Made by a program: the position numbers and the translations under genes
The notes under the pieces: generated by a model
The model's input: only the letters and a program-made list of their open reading frames with translations
Told to the model about the DNA's origin: nothing
Databases searched by the model: none
Origin: JALZMG01 sp963739975
Lineage (GTDB): Bacteria > Actinomycetota > Acidimicrobiia > Acidimicrobiales > Ilumatobacteraceae
Assembly (NCBI GenBank): GCA_963739975.1
Contig: CAVUCK010000005.1
Coordinates: 1-64,000, forward strand
Length of the DNA stretch: 64,000 nt
Direction: 5' to 3'
Part shown: positions 1 to 7,847 of the stretch, piece after piece
Layout of the letters: every line of letters starts with the position of its first letter
How positions within the stretch are numbered: the first letter of the stretch is position 1

Positions 1-4
1 GGCG

Positions 5-412
5 ATGGCCACTCGACCCGAGCTGGCCGAGCCGCTCGACGACTACCTCGCCACCGCCTTCGCCGCCGTCGACCCGGTCGTGCTCGAGCTGTGCCGGTTG
101 CGCATCGCCACCCTCCACGGCGACGCCCACCAGCAACGAGTGCGCACCGAGTCCGCCGTCGCCGCAGGCCTCACCGAGGACAAGATCGCTGCGCTCGCCG
201 ACCATGCGCGCGCGCCGCAGTTCACCGACCATGAGCGAGCGTGCTTGGCCTACGCCGAGCAGTTCGTGATCGACGTCCACGGTCTCACCGACGCCGACGC
301 CGAACGGGTGCAGGACGGGATGACCGACGCCGAGTTCGTCGCCTTCACCGTCGCCCTCGGCCTGCTCGACGGCATCGGCCGCATGCGCCTCGTCCTCGAC
401 CTCGAAGCCTGA
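5..412 (+). CDS. AhpD/carboxymuconolactone decarboxylase-fold protein without the CxxC pair
   Basis: A 135-residue all-helical protein of the carboxymuconolactone decarboxylase (CMD)/AhpD superfamily. The family includes peroxidase partners and ring-lactone decarboxylases. The C-terminal half (DHERACLAYAEQF, then FTVALGLLDGIGRM) has the family helix pattern. Where AhpD carries the redox CxxC there is only C30 followed by HGDAH at 38-42, so peroxidase chemistry of the AhpD kind is unlikely. It lies 10 bases upstream of a second CMD protein that does have CxxC, so the pair may act together. The start is the first ATG in the window; an upstream start outside the window cannot be excluded. Confidence 0.7.
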   Translation: MATRPELAEPLDDYLATAFAAVDPVVLELCRLRIATLHGDAHQQRVRTESAVAAGLTEDKIAALADHARAPQFTDHERACLAYAEQFVIDVHGLTDADAERVQDGMTDAEFVAFTVALGLLDGIGRMRLVLDLEA

Positions 413-422
413 TCGGAGCACC

Positions 423-962
423 GTGTCGACCGTTCCCCGCGTCCCCTCCGCCGTCCCCGGGCAGCCGGCCACGCTCGGCACCGCGCTGGCCCACTGCCCT
501 GACCTCGCCCGCGCCTTCGGCCGCCTCTACGGGACGCTGTGGAGCGACGGCATCGTGACGCAGTCGATCAAGGAGACGGCCCGCATGCGCAACGCCCGCG
601 TCACCGATTGCGGGTACTGCAAGAACGTCCGCTTCGAGGGCGCCACCGCCGATGGTCTCGACGAGGCGCAGGTCGAGCTGATCCACGACGGCTACCAGGA
701 CTCCACCCTCTCCGACCGCCAGAAGGTCGTGCTGCGCTGGACCGACGCCTACCTGACCGACCCCGGCCACGTCGATCCGGCACTGGGCGCTGATCTGGCG
801 GCCCACTTCGACGAGGCCGAGATCGTCGAGCTGACGTTGGCCCTGGCCATGTTCCTCGGCATGGCCAAGGTGCTGATCTCCCTCGGCACCGAACCCGAGC
901 AGATGGACGTCACGGCGGTCCCGACGCCATCACTGCGTTCCCCGGCCAGCGCCCGTGGCTGA
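423..962 (+). CDS. AhpD/carboxymuconolactone decarboxylase-family protein with CGYC motif
   Basis: A 179-residue CMD-family protein. Residues 63-66 read C-G-Y-C, the redox-active pair of the AhpD group, preceded by the helix KETARMRNARVTD. The second helical repeat (VLRWTDAYLTDP, then ELTLALAMFLGMAKVL) is typical of the family. The likely role is a disulfide-based hydroperoxide reductase or an unknown decarboxylase. Translation starts at GTG 423, and the 3' end overlaps the following TetR gene by 8 bases, so the two are probably co-translated. The context (TetR, molybdoenzyme, Rieske oxygenase) points to a catabolic or detoxification operon. The substrate is unknown. Confidence 0.75.
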   Translation: MSTVPRVPSAVPGQPATLGTALAHCPDLARAFGRLYGTLWSDGIVTQSIKETARMRNARVTDCGYCKNVRFEGATADGLDEAQVELIHDGYQDSTLSDRQKVVLRWTDAYLTDPGHVDPALGADLAAHFDEAEIVELTLALAMFLGMAKVLISLGTEPEQMDVTAVPTPSLRSPASARG

Positions 963-1668
963 CGTGCGCTCCGAAGCGCCGCCGCGCCGCCGCGGCCGGC
1001 CGCCCAAGGACGCCCGCCCGCCCGGTTCGCCGTCGACCAAGGAGCTGATCCTGCTGGCCGCCGCCGAGGCGTTCGCCGGGCGGGGGTTCGACGGTGCCAA
1101 CCTGGTCGACATCGCCGCCGCTGCCGGCGTGACGACCGGAGCGGTGTACAGCCACTTCCGCGGCAAGCCCGAGCTGCTCGCCGACGTGGTGACCTCGACG
1201 CTGGAGGCGATCGATCCCTTGCGCCGCGCCGACCCCGACGTCGGCCCGGAGGCCCTGCACGAGTGGACGGCGTGGCTGCTGGCGCCGGGCCAGACCCAGC
1301 TGCGCTCGCTGATCGCCGAGATCAACCACGCCGCCGCCCGGGACGCCGAGGTGCGCTCGCTGCTGCTGGCCTACAGCACGCAGTATGGGCAGATGCTGGC
1401 GGCGATGATCGAGCGCTGGCAGCGCGCCGGGTTGATCACCGCCGATCGGCCGCCGGTCACCGTCGCCCAGCTGTTCCTGACCGAGGCCAGCGGGTTGTGC
1501 GTCAGCGGCGCGTTGCGCCCCACCGTCATCCGCCAGCCCTCCTTCCTCGACCTCGTCCACCGCCAACTCGCCGCCCTGCTCGGCGAACCCCCCGTTCTGG
1601 CCGTCGCAAACAGCCGCTGTGAGTCGGTTGCGACGGCCAGAACGGCCTCTTCGTCAGGAGCGCCATGA
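955..1668 (+). CDS. TetR-family transcriptional regulator
   Basis: A 237-residue TetR/AcrR regulator. A basic, proline-rich arm (RRRGRPPKDARPPG) precedes a canonical helix-turn-helix around residues 25-70, including GFDGANLVDIAAAAGVTTGA and YSHFRGKPELL. The rest is a ligand-binding helical domain. The GTG start at 955 overlaps the upstream CMD gene, and the stop overlaps the molybdoenzyme start as ATGA, so it is internal to an operon it may autoregulate. The last ~25 residues (after the ALLGEP segment) are encoded by a 17-bp-arm palindrome at 1593-1644 and look like an added tail rather than conserved TetR sequence. Confidence 0.85.
   Translation: MADVRSEAPPRRRGRPPKDARPPGSPSTKELILLAAAEAFAGRGFDGANLVDIAAAAGVTTGAVYSHFRGKPELLADVVTSTLEAIDPLRRADPDVGPEALHEWTAWLLAPGQTQLRSLIAEINHAAARDAEVRSLLLAYSTQYGQMLAAMIERWQRAGLITADRPPVTVAQLFLTEASGLCVSGALRPTVIRQPSFLDLVHRQLAALLGEPPVLAVANSRCESVATARTASSSGAP
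1593..1644. repeat. Palindromic element, family A, inside the 3' end of the TetR gene
   Basis: Perfect 17-bp arms CGTTCTGGCCGTCGCAA (1593-1609) and its complement (1628-1644) around an 18-base loop. The same arm sequence recurs at 3848-3983 and 39050-39099. It lies in the coding 3' end of the TetR gene, 21 bases before the ATGA-coupled molybdoenzyme start. No T-tract follows, so it is not a canonical intrinsic terminator. Confidence 0.85.
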
Positions 1669-3926
1669 CGATCACGACCACCCGCACGTTCTGCCGGTTC
1701 TGCCACGCCGCTTGCCCCGTCGAGATCGACGTGGACGAGGAGCGCAACGAGGTCGTCGGCGTGCGCGGCGACGCTGCCGACCCGATCTTCGGCGCCTACA
1801 CGTGCATCAAGGGCCGCCACCTCGGTGATCAGCACCATCACCCCGAGCGGCTGCGCACGGCGTTGCGGCGCCGAGCCGACCGGTCGGGGTTCGACGAGAT
1901 CCCGACGGCGCAGGCGCTCGACGAGATCGCCGAGCGGATGCAGGCGATCCTCGCCGACGGCGACCCGCGGGCGATCGCCAGCTACTGCGGCACGGCGACG
2001 TTCCAGAACGCCGCCGCCCACCCCGTCGCCCGGGCGTTCCACACGGCGATCGGCTCGCCGTCGTTCTACACGTCGATCACGATCGACCAGCCGGCGAAAA
2101 TGGTCACGCCGGTGCGGCTCGGTTCGTGGGCCGCCGGGCCGCAGCCGTGGTCGACGGCGGACGTGTCGCTCGTCGTCGGCATCAACATCGTCGTGTCGAT
2201 GCTCGGCATCCCCGGCGGCCCGACGTTCGTCAACCCGCTGGCCTCGTTGCGGGCCGCCAAGCGCCGCGGCCTGCAGCTGATCGTGATCGACCCGCGGCGC
2301 ACCGAGACGGCGGCCATGGCCGACCTGCACCTGCAGGTCAAGCCGGGCGAGGACCCGACGCTGCTGGCCGGGATGCTGCGGGTCATCCTCGACGAAGGGT
2401 TGGAGGACGCCGAGTTCTGTGACCGCTGGGTCGGCGGCCTCGACGAGCTGCACCGCGCCGTGCGGGGATTCGATCTCGGGCACGTTGCGGAGCGGACCGG
2501 GGTGCCGGCAGACGACATCGTGCGCGCCGCCCGGATGTTCGCCGGGGCCGGGCGGGGGTCGGCCACGTGCGGCACCGGTCCGAACATGGCGCCGCACGGC
2601 ACGTTGATGGAGCACCTCGTCGCGGTGTTCAACGTCGTGTGCGGTCGCTTCCCGCGCGCCGGCGAGCAGGTCCAGAACCGCACCGGCGTGCTCGGCCTGA
2701 CGGGTACGGAGTCGACGCCGAGGGCCCAGGTCGTGGCGCCCCGTCCTGACCTCCTCACGTCCGGGCCGCCGGCCAGGGTGCGCGGCTTGCACTCGATCCT
2801 CGGCCAGGCGCCGACCGCCGCCCTCCCCGACGAGATCCTCGAACCGGGCGCCGGCCGGGTGCGGGCGCTGCTCACCGTCGGTGGCAACCCGGTGCTGGCG
2901 TGGCCGGACCAGGCCAAGGTCGTGCGGTCGTTGGAGGCCCTCGACCTGCACGTCGCACTCGACATCCGGGTGTCGGCGACGGCCCGCCTGGCCGACTACG
3001 TGATCCCGTCGCAACTGTCGCTCGAGCGGCCCGACGTGCCGACCAACGTCGACCGGTGGTTCGAGGACCCCTACGTCATGTACACGCCGGCCGTGCTCGA
3101 GCCGGATCCCGAGCTGGTCGACGAGGCAGGGCTGTACCTCGAGCTGGCCAAGCGGATGGGCGTCACGATCGAGCTTCCCGGCGGCGCGCTGGCGCCGGAC
3201 CACGACGCAACGGCCGACGAGGTGCTCGAGCTGAGCTACCCGGCGGTGCGAGTGCCGTGGGACGAGCTGCGTTCGGCGGTCGGTGGCGCCCTGCGTCCGG
3301 AGCTGACCCAGACCGTGGCACCGGCCGACGAGGACGCCGCCGGCCGGTTCCAGGTCGCGCCGGACGGGCTGGTCGACGAGCTGGCCTCGATCCGCACCGA
3401 GCTCGACCCGTACGGCACCCTGCGCGGCTACGACCCGGACGTGCACACGGCCCGGATGACGTCACGGCGCTTGAAGGGCGTGTTCAACTCCAGCGGCCGG
3501 GAGATCGAGAAGCTGCGGGCCAAGGAGGGCACGTCGTACGCCCACGCCCACCCGAGCGACCTGGAGGCGTGGGGCGTCGCCGACGGTGACCTGGTCGACA
3601 TCTCGTCACCGCGCTCGACGGTGCGCACGGTGATCAAGGCGGCGCCCGACGTGCGGCCGGGCAGCGTCTCGATGGCCCACTCCTGGGGTGAGCTGCCGGG
3701 CGAGTCGGGGCCACCGGCCGACCCGCGAGTGTTCGGCGACACGACCGGGCGCCTGTCCGACAACGCCAGCCTCTACGACCCGATCACCGGCCTCCCCGTG
3801 ATGAGCGCCATCCCCGTCAGTCGTGCGGCCCGCCGGCTGAAAACGCACGTTCTGGCCGTAGCAACCGACCGCATCCGGCGTATTGCGACGGCCAGTTCAG
3901 CGCTTCGTCGTGAGGTGTCGCGGTAG
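1665..3926 (+). CDS. Molybdopterin (bis-MGD) oxidoreductase with N-terminal 4Fe-4S site
   Basis: A 753-residue member of the DMSO-reductase superfamily (formate dehydrogenase/nitrate reductase-like). The N-terminus binds a 4Fe-4S cluster through C10-x2-C13-x3-C17-x29-C47. The central domain contains typical molybdopterin segments (SYCGTATFQNA, then MAPHGTLMEHL). The C-terminal beta-barrel dinucleotide-binding domain is recognisable at FNSSGREIEKLRAKEG and at AWGVADGDLVDISSPR. No Tat signal is present, so it is probably cytoplasmic. The ATG overlaps the TetR stop (ATGA). No dedicated electron-transfer subunit is adjacent, so redox partner and substrate are unknown. The last ~30 residues are encoded by palindromic repeat DNA. 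Confidence 0.85.
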   Translation: MTITTTRTFCRFCHAACPVEIDVDEERNEVVGVRGDAADPIFGAYTCIKGRHLGDQHHHPERLRTALRRRADRSGFDEIPTAQALDEIAERMQAILADGDPRAIASYCGTATFQNAAAHPVARAFHTAIGSPSFYTSITIDQPAKMVTPVRLGSWAAGPQPWSTADVSLVVGINIVVSMLGIPGGPTFVNPLASLRAAKRRGLQLIVIDPRRTETAAMADLHLQVKPGEDPTLLAGMLRVILDEGLEDAEFCDRWVGGLDELHRAVRGFDLGHVAERTGVPADDIVRAARMFAGAGRGSATCGTGPNMAPHGTLMEHLVAVFNVVCGRFPRAGEQVQNRTGVLGLTGTESTPRAQVVAPRPDLLTSGPPARVRGLHSILGQAPTAALPDEILEPGAGRVRALLTVGGNPVLAWPDQAKVVRSLEALDLHVALDIRVSATARLADYVIPSQLSLERPDVPTNVDRWFEDPYVMYTPAVLEPDPELVDEAGLYLELAKRMGVTIELPGGALAPDHDATADEVLELSYPAVRVPWDELRSAVGGALRPELTQTVAPADEDAAGRFQVAPDGLVDELASIRTELDPYGTLRGYDPDVHTARMTSRRLKGVFNSSGREIEKLRAKEGTSYAHAHPSDLEAWGVADGDLVDISSPRSTVRTVIKAAPDVRPGSVSMAHSWGELPGESGPPADPRVFGDTTGRLSDNASLYDPITGLPVMSAIPVSRAARRLKTHVLAVATDRIRRIATASSALRREVSR

Positions 3927-3983
3927 ACCCGGAACTGGCCGTCGCAATCGACCCGGATGCGGCCGGTTGCTACGGCCAGAACG
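3848..3983. repeat. Double-nested family A palindrome between convergent genes
   Basis: Outer arms of 31 bp at 3848-3878 and 3953-3983 (one mismatch) enclose inner arms of 17 bp at 3882-3898 and 3932-3948 (perfect). The arms contain the TTCTGGCCGT core also found at 1593 and 39050. The element spans the end of the molybdoenzyme gene (stop at 3926) and the 60-bp gap to the convergent Rieske gene (stop at 3987). It could fold into a four-armed RNA or cruciform DNA and may serve as a two-way terminator. Confidence 0.85.
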
Positions 3984-3986
3984 CTC

Positions 3987-5363
3987 TTACCGCTCCACGT
4001 ATTGCGTGAGCAGGTGGTGGAAGTGGCGGATCTTGGTCTCCTGGTAGTTGGCCAGGGTGATGTCCTTCTTCAGTGAGGCCAGGCCCTTCTGCACCTTGGG
4101 CAGGTTGAACGAGTCCTGGTTGAAGACGCGGGCCAGCATCCCCAGCTCGGGAGCCTCGGTCCAGTCGTCGTCGACGCCGAGCCAGTGGATCGGGACGGCC
4201 GGGGGCTTCTCCTCGCCCTGCGGCCATGGGTCGAGGAACATGCACTCCATGATCGCCATGTCGTGGCGGTCGCCGTACGGGCGGAACCGGTACGTGATGC
4301 GGTTGTACGCGCCCCACGGGTGCAGGTTGGGGAACAGCGTGTAGTAGATCGAGTCCGACAGCTCGGCGTCCGAGAGCTGGTCGGCGTCAGGGCCGAGCAC
4401 GTCGCCCATCCGGAACCGCCCGCCGGTGCCGGCCGTGGAGCGGGCCGTGTCGTCCTCGCCGAGCACGACGAACGGGTCCTCGTCGAGGCGCCGGTCGCTC
4501 ATCGCGTCGAACATCTGCTGCTGGCTCGGCTCGAACTTGATGTGCGGGCTCGGCGTGCCGTTCGGGGTGATCGCCCGTGACCAGTTGCCCTCCCAGTCGT
4601 ACTGGCTGTTGGCGTCGCCGATGCCGGCGAGCAGCTGGGGATGGGTGGCGACGACGTGGAAGGCCTCCATGAAGGCCTCCTGCACGACCTTCCAGTTGGT
4701 CGGGAAGATCTTCGCCACGTGCACGGCCTTGTAGCGCTGCTCCAGCGGCCACTTGTCGAACTGGCTCGGGAAGTCGCCGAGGAAGGACTCGAGGGACTCG
4801 GCGTCGCGGTCGGGGTTGACGAAGACGAAGCCGCCCCACGTGCCGACGCGCAGCTCGGGCAGGGACCACTCGGCGGCGTCGACGTGCGGGAAGTCCCACT
4901 CGCAGGGGATCTGCTTCAGCGATCCGTCGAGGTTCCAGCAGTAGCCGTGGAACGGGCAGCGCAGCTCGTAGTTGTTGCCGTCCGCCTCCTTCAGCTGGCG
5001 GCCGCGGTGGAGGCAGGCGTTGTAGAAGGCCTTGATCTCGTCGGTGCCGGTGCGGATGACGAGGATCGACTGGTCGCAGATCTCGTAGACGAGGGTGTCG
5101 CCGACGTTCGGGATGTCCTCCTCCCGGCAGGCCATCTGCCAGACCCGGCTCCACAGCTTCTCCTTCTCCAGCTCGTGGAAGGCGCGGCTGACGTAGCGCT
5201 CGCGAGGGATGTCGGCGTTGCCGAGGTGCTCGTTGCGCTGCCAGCGCAGCGCCACCGGCACGTTCTCGGGCCGGCTGTCGTGGTCCAGCAGGTCCTGGTA
5301 GCTGGGCCCGGGGGAGCGGGCCGCGCCGGGTGCGGAGCCTCTGGACGGGGCGGTGATGGTCAT
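3987..5363 (-). CDS. Rieske 2Fe-2S ring-hydroxylating oxygenase, alpha subunit (copy 1)
   Basis: A 458-residue Rieske non-heme iron oxygenase. The Rieske domain has CLH (in YNACLHRGRQ) and CPFH (in LRCPFHGYCW), binding a 2Fe-2S cluster. The catalytic domain has an EAFMEAFHVVATHPQ segment with the His pair of the mononuclear iron site. The family hydroxylates or demethylates aromatic, terpenoid or steroid substrates using reductase-supplied electrons; no reductase or beta subunit is adjacent. The start at 5363 overlaps the small upstream partner gene as ATGA, so the two are coupled. It is clearly paralogous to the oxygenase at 48603-49985, which also has a copy of the small partner. The substrate cannot be inferred. 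Confidence 0.9.
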   Translation of the reverse strand: MTITAPSRGSAPGAARSPGPSYQDLLDHDSRPENVPVALRWQRNEHLGNADIPRERYVSRAFHELEKEKLWSRVWQMACREEDIPNVGDTLVYEICDQSILVIRTGTDEIKAFYNACLHRGRQLKEADGNNYELRCPFHGYCWNLDGSLKQIPCEWDFPHVDAAEWSLPELRVGTWGGFVFVNPDRDAESLESFLGDFPSQFDKWPLEQRYKAVHVAKIFPTNWKVVQEAFMEAFHVVATHPQLLAGIGDANSQYDWEGNWSRAITPNGTPSPHIKFEPSQQQMFDAMSDRRLDEDPFVVLGEDDTARSTAGTGGRFRMGDVLGPDADQLSDAELSDSIYYTLFPNLHPWGAYNRITYRFRPYGDRHDMAIMECMFLDPWPQGEEKPPAVPIHWLGVDDDWTEAPELGMLARVFNQDSFNLPKVQKGLASLKKDITLANYQETKIRHFHHLLTQYVER

Positions 5364-5614
5364 TGCGTGAGCTCCTCGGATGGGACGGCGCCCTCGGCCT
5401 TGAGGGCGGTGGCGGCCTGCTGGAATCGGTTGGGCAGCTCGATGCCGCCGATCCACAGGCAGAGGTGGGGGTCGGCCTGCTTGGCGTCGCCGGACAGCCA
5501 GTGGCCGTGCTTGTCGAAGATCCCGGTGGCGCCGTCTTTCGTCACGACCTGGACCGTGCCGTCCTCCAGCAGGTCGTAGGTCGCTCCCGACAGCGGGTGC
5601 TGGATGGTGCGCAA
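5360..5614 (-). CDS. Small Rieske-associated protein (copy 1), unknown function
   Basis: An 84-residue protein with no domain I recognise. It aligns with the 70-residue protein at 48265-48477 through a shared pattern: MR-x-I-x-HP, a Tyr near residue 13, G-x-F-x3-G-x-W, then DP-x-LC-x-W-x-GG. Both copies sit beside paralogous Rieske oxygenases, which argues for a functional partnership such as an assembly factor, small subunit or regulator of the oxygenase. It is the first gene of its operon and is translationally coupled to the Rieske gene (ATGA). The region upstream of its start holds the shared dyad operator at 5649-5673. Function is inferred from context only. Confidence 0.75.
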   Translation of the reverse strand: MRTIQHPLSGATYDLLEDGTVQVVTKDGATGIFDKHGHWLSGDAKQADPHLCLWIGGIELPNRFQQAATALKAEGAVPSEELTQ

Positions 5615-5648
5615 CGCAGGCTTCTCCTGTTCGAACGGCCGCTGACAG

Positions 5649-5673
5649 AACTAACCGGCTGATCAATTAGTGT
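5649..5673 (+). promoter_or_regulatory. Shared dyad operator plus TANNNT promoter box (site 1)
   Basis: TAAccGgctgatCaaTTA at 5652-5669, followed by TAGTGT (5668-5673), six bases before the ATG at 5680. It lies in the divergent intergenic region of the Rieske-1 operon and the enoyl-CoA hydratase gene. Three similar sites occur at 27202-27226, 39112-39136 and 49993-50013. Confidence 0.5.
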
Positions 5674-5679
5674 ACCCAC

Positions 5680-6519
5680 ATGCCGGTCGCCCTCGACCAC
5701 CTGGACACGCTGCACTACGAGGTGGTCGAGCCCGGGGAGTCCGGGGTCGCCGTGGTCACGCTCGATCGGCCCGAGACGCGCAACGCCCAGAACAAGCGGA
5801 TGACCTACGAGCTCAACGCCTGCTTCGACGACGCGTCACGGCGCACGGACGTCAAGGTGATCGTCCTGCAGGCCGACGGGCCGCACTTCTGCAGCGGCCA
5901 CGACATGCGCGACCGCGAGGGGTTCTCCGAGTTCGACCTCGTCTCGGCCCACGCCGGCTTCTCCCGCGAGGGCCAGGAAGGGCAGATGGCGTTCGAGGAG
6001 GAGCTGTACTTCCAGATGTGCTGGCGGTGGCGCAACCTGCCCAAGCCGTTGATCGCTGCCGCCCAGGGCAAGACCATCGCCGGTGGACTGATGCTGCTGT
6101 GGGTGGCCGACGTGATCCTCGCCGCCGACGACGCCCAGTTCTCGGACCCGGTGGTCGGCATGGGTGTCAACGGCGTGGAGTACTTCGCCCACCCGTGGGA
6201 GCTCGGCAGCCGCAAGGCCAAAGAGCTGCTGTTCACCGGCGACTGGGTCACGGCCGAGGATGCCCGGCTGCTCGGCATGGTCAACCACGTGGTGCCGCGT
6301 GACGAGCTGCGGGCGGCGACGATGGCCATGGCCGGGCGCATCGCCACGAAGCCGAGCTTCGCCCTGAAGCTGGCCAAGGAGAGCGTCAACCAGACCCTCG
6401 AGGCCCAGGGCCAGTTCACCGCGCTGCGGGCGGCGTTCAGCCTCCAGCACCTCGCCCACGCCCACAACCGGGCCAAGTACGGCATCCCCGTCGACCCCGG
6501 CTCCCAACCCGGCACTTGA
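5680..6519 (+). CDS. Enoyl-CoA hydratase/isomerase-family protein
   Basis: A 279-residue crotonase-superfamily protein. Segments forming the oxyanion hole and active-site pocket are present: FCSGHDMRDREGFSEF around residues 67-82 and GKTIAGGLMLLWVADVILA around 128-146, followed by the VGMGVNGVEYF helix. The likely activity is hydration or isomerisation of an acyl-CoA in beta-oxidation of a larger substrate. It is transcribed divergently from the Rieske-1 operon and shares its operator. The ATG at 5680 sits six bases after a TANNNT box, consistent with leaderless transcription. The exact reaction cannot be fixed, since family members also act as thioesterases, dehalogenases and decarboxylases. 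Confidence 0.85.
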   Translation: MPVALDHLDTLHYEVVEPGESGVAVVTLDRPETRNAQNKRMTYELNACFDDASRRTDVKVIVLQADGPHFCSGHDMRDREGFSEFDLVSAHAGFSREGQEGQMAFEEELYFQMCWRWRNLPKPLIAAAQGKTIAGGLMLLWVADVILAADDAQFSDPVVGMGVNGVEYFAHPWELGSRKAKELLFTGDWVTAEDARLLGMVNHVVPRDELRAATMAMAGRIATKPSFALKLAKESVNQTLEAQGQFTALRAAFSLQHLAHAHNRAKYGIPVDPGSQPGT

Positions 6520-6541
6520 CCCCCGCGATCCGTCCCGGTCA

Positions 6542-6570
6542 GGAAACGGCTGGAGGTCCAGCCATTTTCC
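6542..6570. repeat. Short inverted repeat after the enoyl-CoA hydratase gene
   Basis: GGAAACGGCTGGA, a 2-base loop, then TCCAGCCATTTTCC form a nearly perfect hairpin about 20 bases after the stop at 6519. It is the likely terminator separating the catabolic island from the HprK/PqqD cluster. Confidence 0.6.
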
Positions 6571-6611
6571 TTGCCAGGACGGACGTCAGCCCGTGCAGCG
6601 GACCGGATCAG

Positions 6612-6617
6612 TACCAT
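6612..6617 (+). promoter_or_regulatory. TACCAT -10 box, leaderless promoter of the HprK/PqqD cluster
   Basis: TACCAT lies seven bases before GTG 6625. The same arrangement (AGTACC-G/A-T then GTG) recurs before the methyltransferase at 10522. It supports choosing GTG 6625 as the start of the first cluster gene. Confidence 0.45.
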
Positions 6618-6624
6618 CGCCGGC

Positions 6625-7503
6625 GTGCAGGCCCGGGCGGAGACCACCCCCGTGCCCGCACGGGGGAGCACGGTGTCCGGGCCGTTCGCCGTCTTCGATC
6701 GGCAGTTCGTCGTCGAGTCCCAAGAGCGCGACCTCGTTGACACGATCGCCGACGGCTACGTCGATCTCGCCGTCGCCGACGACCTGGTCGACCCGGTCAC
6801 CTATCGCGTCGAGCGAACCGGTCCGGCGTGGTACCCGCACGGCTGGAGGATCACCCGTGGTGGCGAGCTCATCGGGGGTGAGGCCCTTGGCACCTTCCTG
6901 CCCACGTTGATCGCGTCGGACGCCGCCCGCCACTTCAGCCACGGCACCGCAGGCGCCACCGTCAACGGTGTGGCCGTTGCCCGCGGCGATCGGGCCGTGT
7001 TGCTGGTCGTCGACGTCATCGCCCGAGGCGCCCACACCCACGATGCGCCGCTCGACCTCCCGGCCCTCGCCGCCCTCTCGATGCGGCATGGATGGGGGCT
7101 CGTGGCGCTCGACGTCGTCGCCGTGGCGAGCACCGGGGACGGAGCACTCCTGCGCTCCTTCCATCGCCCGTTCGCGCCTGAGCCGAAGTCGCCGCTGGCG
7201 ACGCTGCTCGGCTCCGCCGGTCGCCCGCTCGTCCCCGCATCGCTGGTCGGAGCACTCGTCGACGACACGCCGGTCTCCGCCATCGTCGCGGTGCGGGCTG
7301 CGGCCGACGGCGTAACTCGCCTCGAAGCGGCATCGCCGTCGGCGATGCTGCGGGCACTCGCCGCGCAACTGACCGGAGACGCCGATCGACGCCGCCACGA
7401 GTTCCGCCGGCTCGCCGACGTCGTCGAGCAACTCCCGGGTCGGACGCTCCACCTTGGCCACGACCACGACGCCGCCATCGCGGAGTTGGCGGGGGCGACG
7501 TGA
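6625..7503 (+). CDS. HprK-like protein with degenerate (absent) P-loop
   Basis: A 292-residue protein that I align by eye with the active HprK-like kinase at 16630-17773. Both have a small N-terminal beta-rich part, then a His-Gly/Ala segment before the nucleotide site (HFSHGTAGATVNGVAVARG here, LLHAGAVVHAGRAVLIGGG there), and a C-terminal helix (HEFRRLADVVEQLPGRTLHL) typical of HPr-kinase-related proteins. Where the active paralogue has GGGSGAGKTT, this one reads VVDVIARGAHT, so ATP binding through a Walker A loop is not expected. It may be a catalytically dead scaffold or substrate-binding subunit. The next gene, a PqqD-like protein, overlaps by 4 bases (GTGA). First gene of the plus-strand operon. 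Confidence 0.6.
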   Translation: MQARAETTPVPARGSTVSGPFAVFDRQFVVESQERDLVDTIADGYVDLAVADDLVDPVTYRVERTGPAWYPHGWRITRGGELIGGEALGTFLPTLIASDAARHFSHGTAGATVNGVAVARGDRAVLLVVDVIARGAHTHDAPLDLPALAALSMRHGWGLVALDVVAVASTGDGALLRSFHRPFAPEPKSPLATLLGSAGRPLVPASLVGALVDDTPVSAIVAVRAAADGVTRLEAASPSAMLRALAAQLTGDADRRRHEFRRLADVVEQLPGRTLHLGHDHDAAIAELAGAT

Positions 7504-7826
7504 CCACCACGGCCGCCAGGCCGCACCCGAACATCGAGACAGCCTTCGTCGGCAACGAAGCGGTGCTGCTGAACGTGGACAGTGGCGAGGTCTTCGCCCT
7601 CAACCCGTCGGCATCGGCGGTCTGGCTGCTGCTCGACGGTGAGCTGCCGGCGACGGCCATCGCTGACGACCTCGCCGACATCGTCGGGCTGCCTCGATCG
7701 GCACTGCTGCCCGACGTCGAGGCGGCGATCGACCGCTTCGCCCAGCAGGGGCTGCTGGAACCGCCGGCGCCGCTCGACGATCCGGTCCACGGCCCGATCC
7801 CGCTGTACCCGCCGCCCGACACTTGA
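7500..7826 (+). CDS. PqqD-like peptide chaperone/RRE domain protein
   Basis: A 108-residue PqqD-like protein. The body (AFVGNEAVLLNVDSGEVFAL, then NPSASAVWLLLDG, then a helical part ending DRFAQQGLLEPP) matches the winged-helix fold of PqqD, which presents precursor peptides to modifying enzymes in RiPP pathways and also occurs in HprK-related clusters. GTG 7500 overlaps the upstream stop. One of four PqqD-like domains in the cluster (others at 13488-13806, 17770-18036 and the N-terminus of the kinase at 16630-17773). Confidence 0.75.
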   Translation: MTTTAARPHPNIETAFVGNEAVLLNVDSGEVFALNPSASAVWLLLDGELPATAIADDLADIVGLPRSALLPDVEAAIDRFAQQGLLEPPAPLDDPVHGPIPLYPPPDT

Positions 7827-7847
7827 GGCAGTCGGACGTTCCGCCCC

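Noticed and set aside
1371..3446. Long open frame on the minus strand opposite the TetR/molybdoenzyme genes
   Set aside because: Arg/Gly/Pro-rich translation with no motif, opposite well-supported genes; a by-product of high GC.
3848..3983. Classic intrinsic terminator
   Set aside because: Strong hairpins but no T-tract after either arm; two-way termination remains a hypothesis only.
6571..6624. ATG 6571 as start of the first cluster gene
   Set aside because: It lies upstream of the TACCAT box, adds residues without family similarity and directly follows the hairpin; GTG 6625 fits better.
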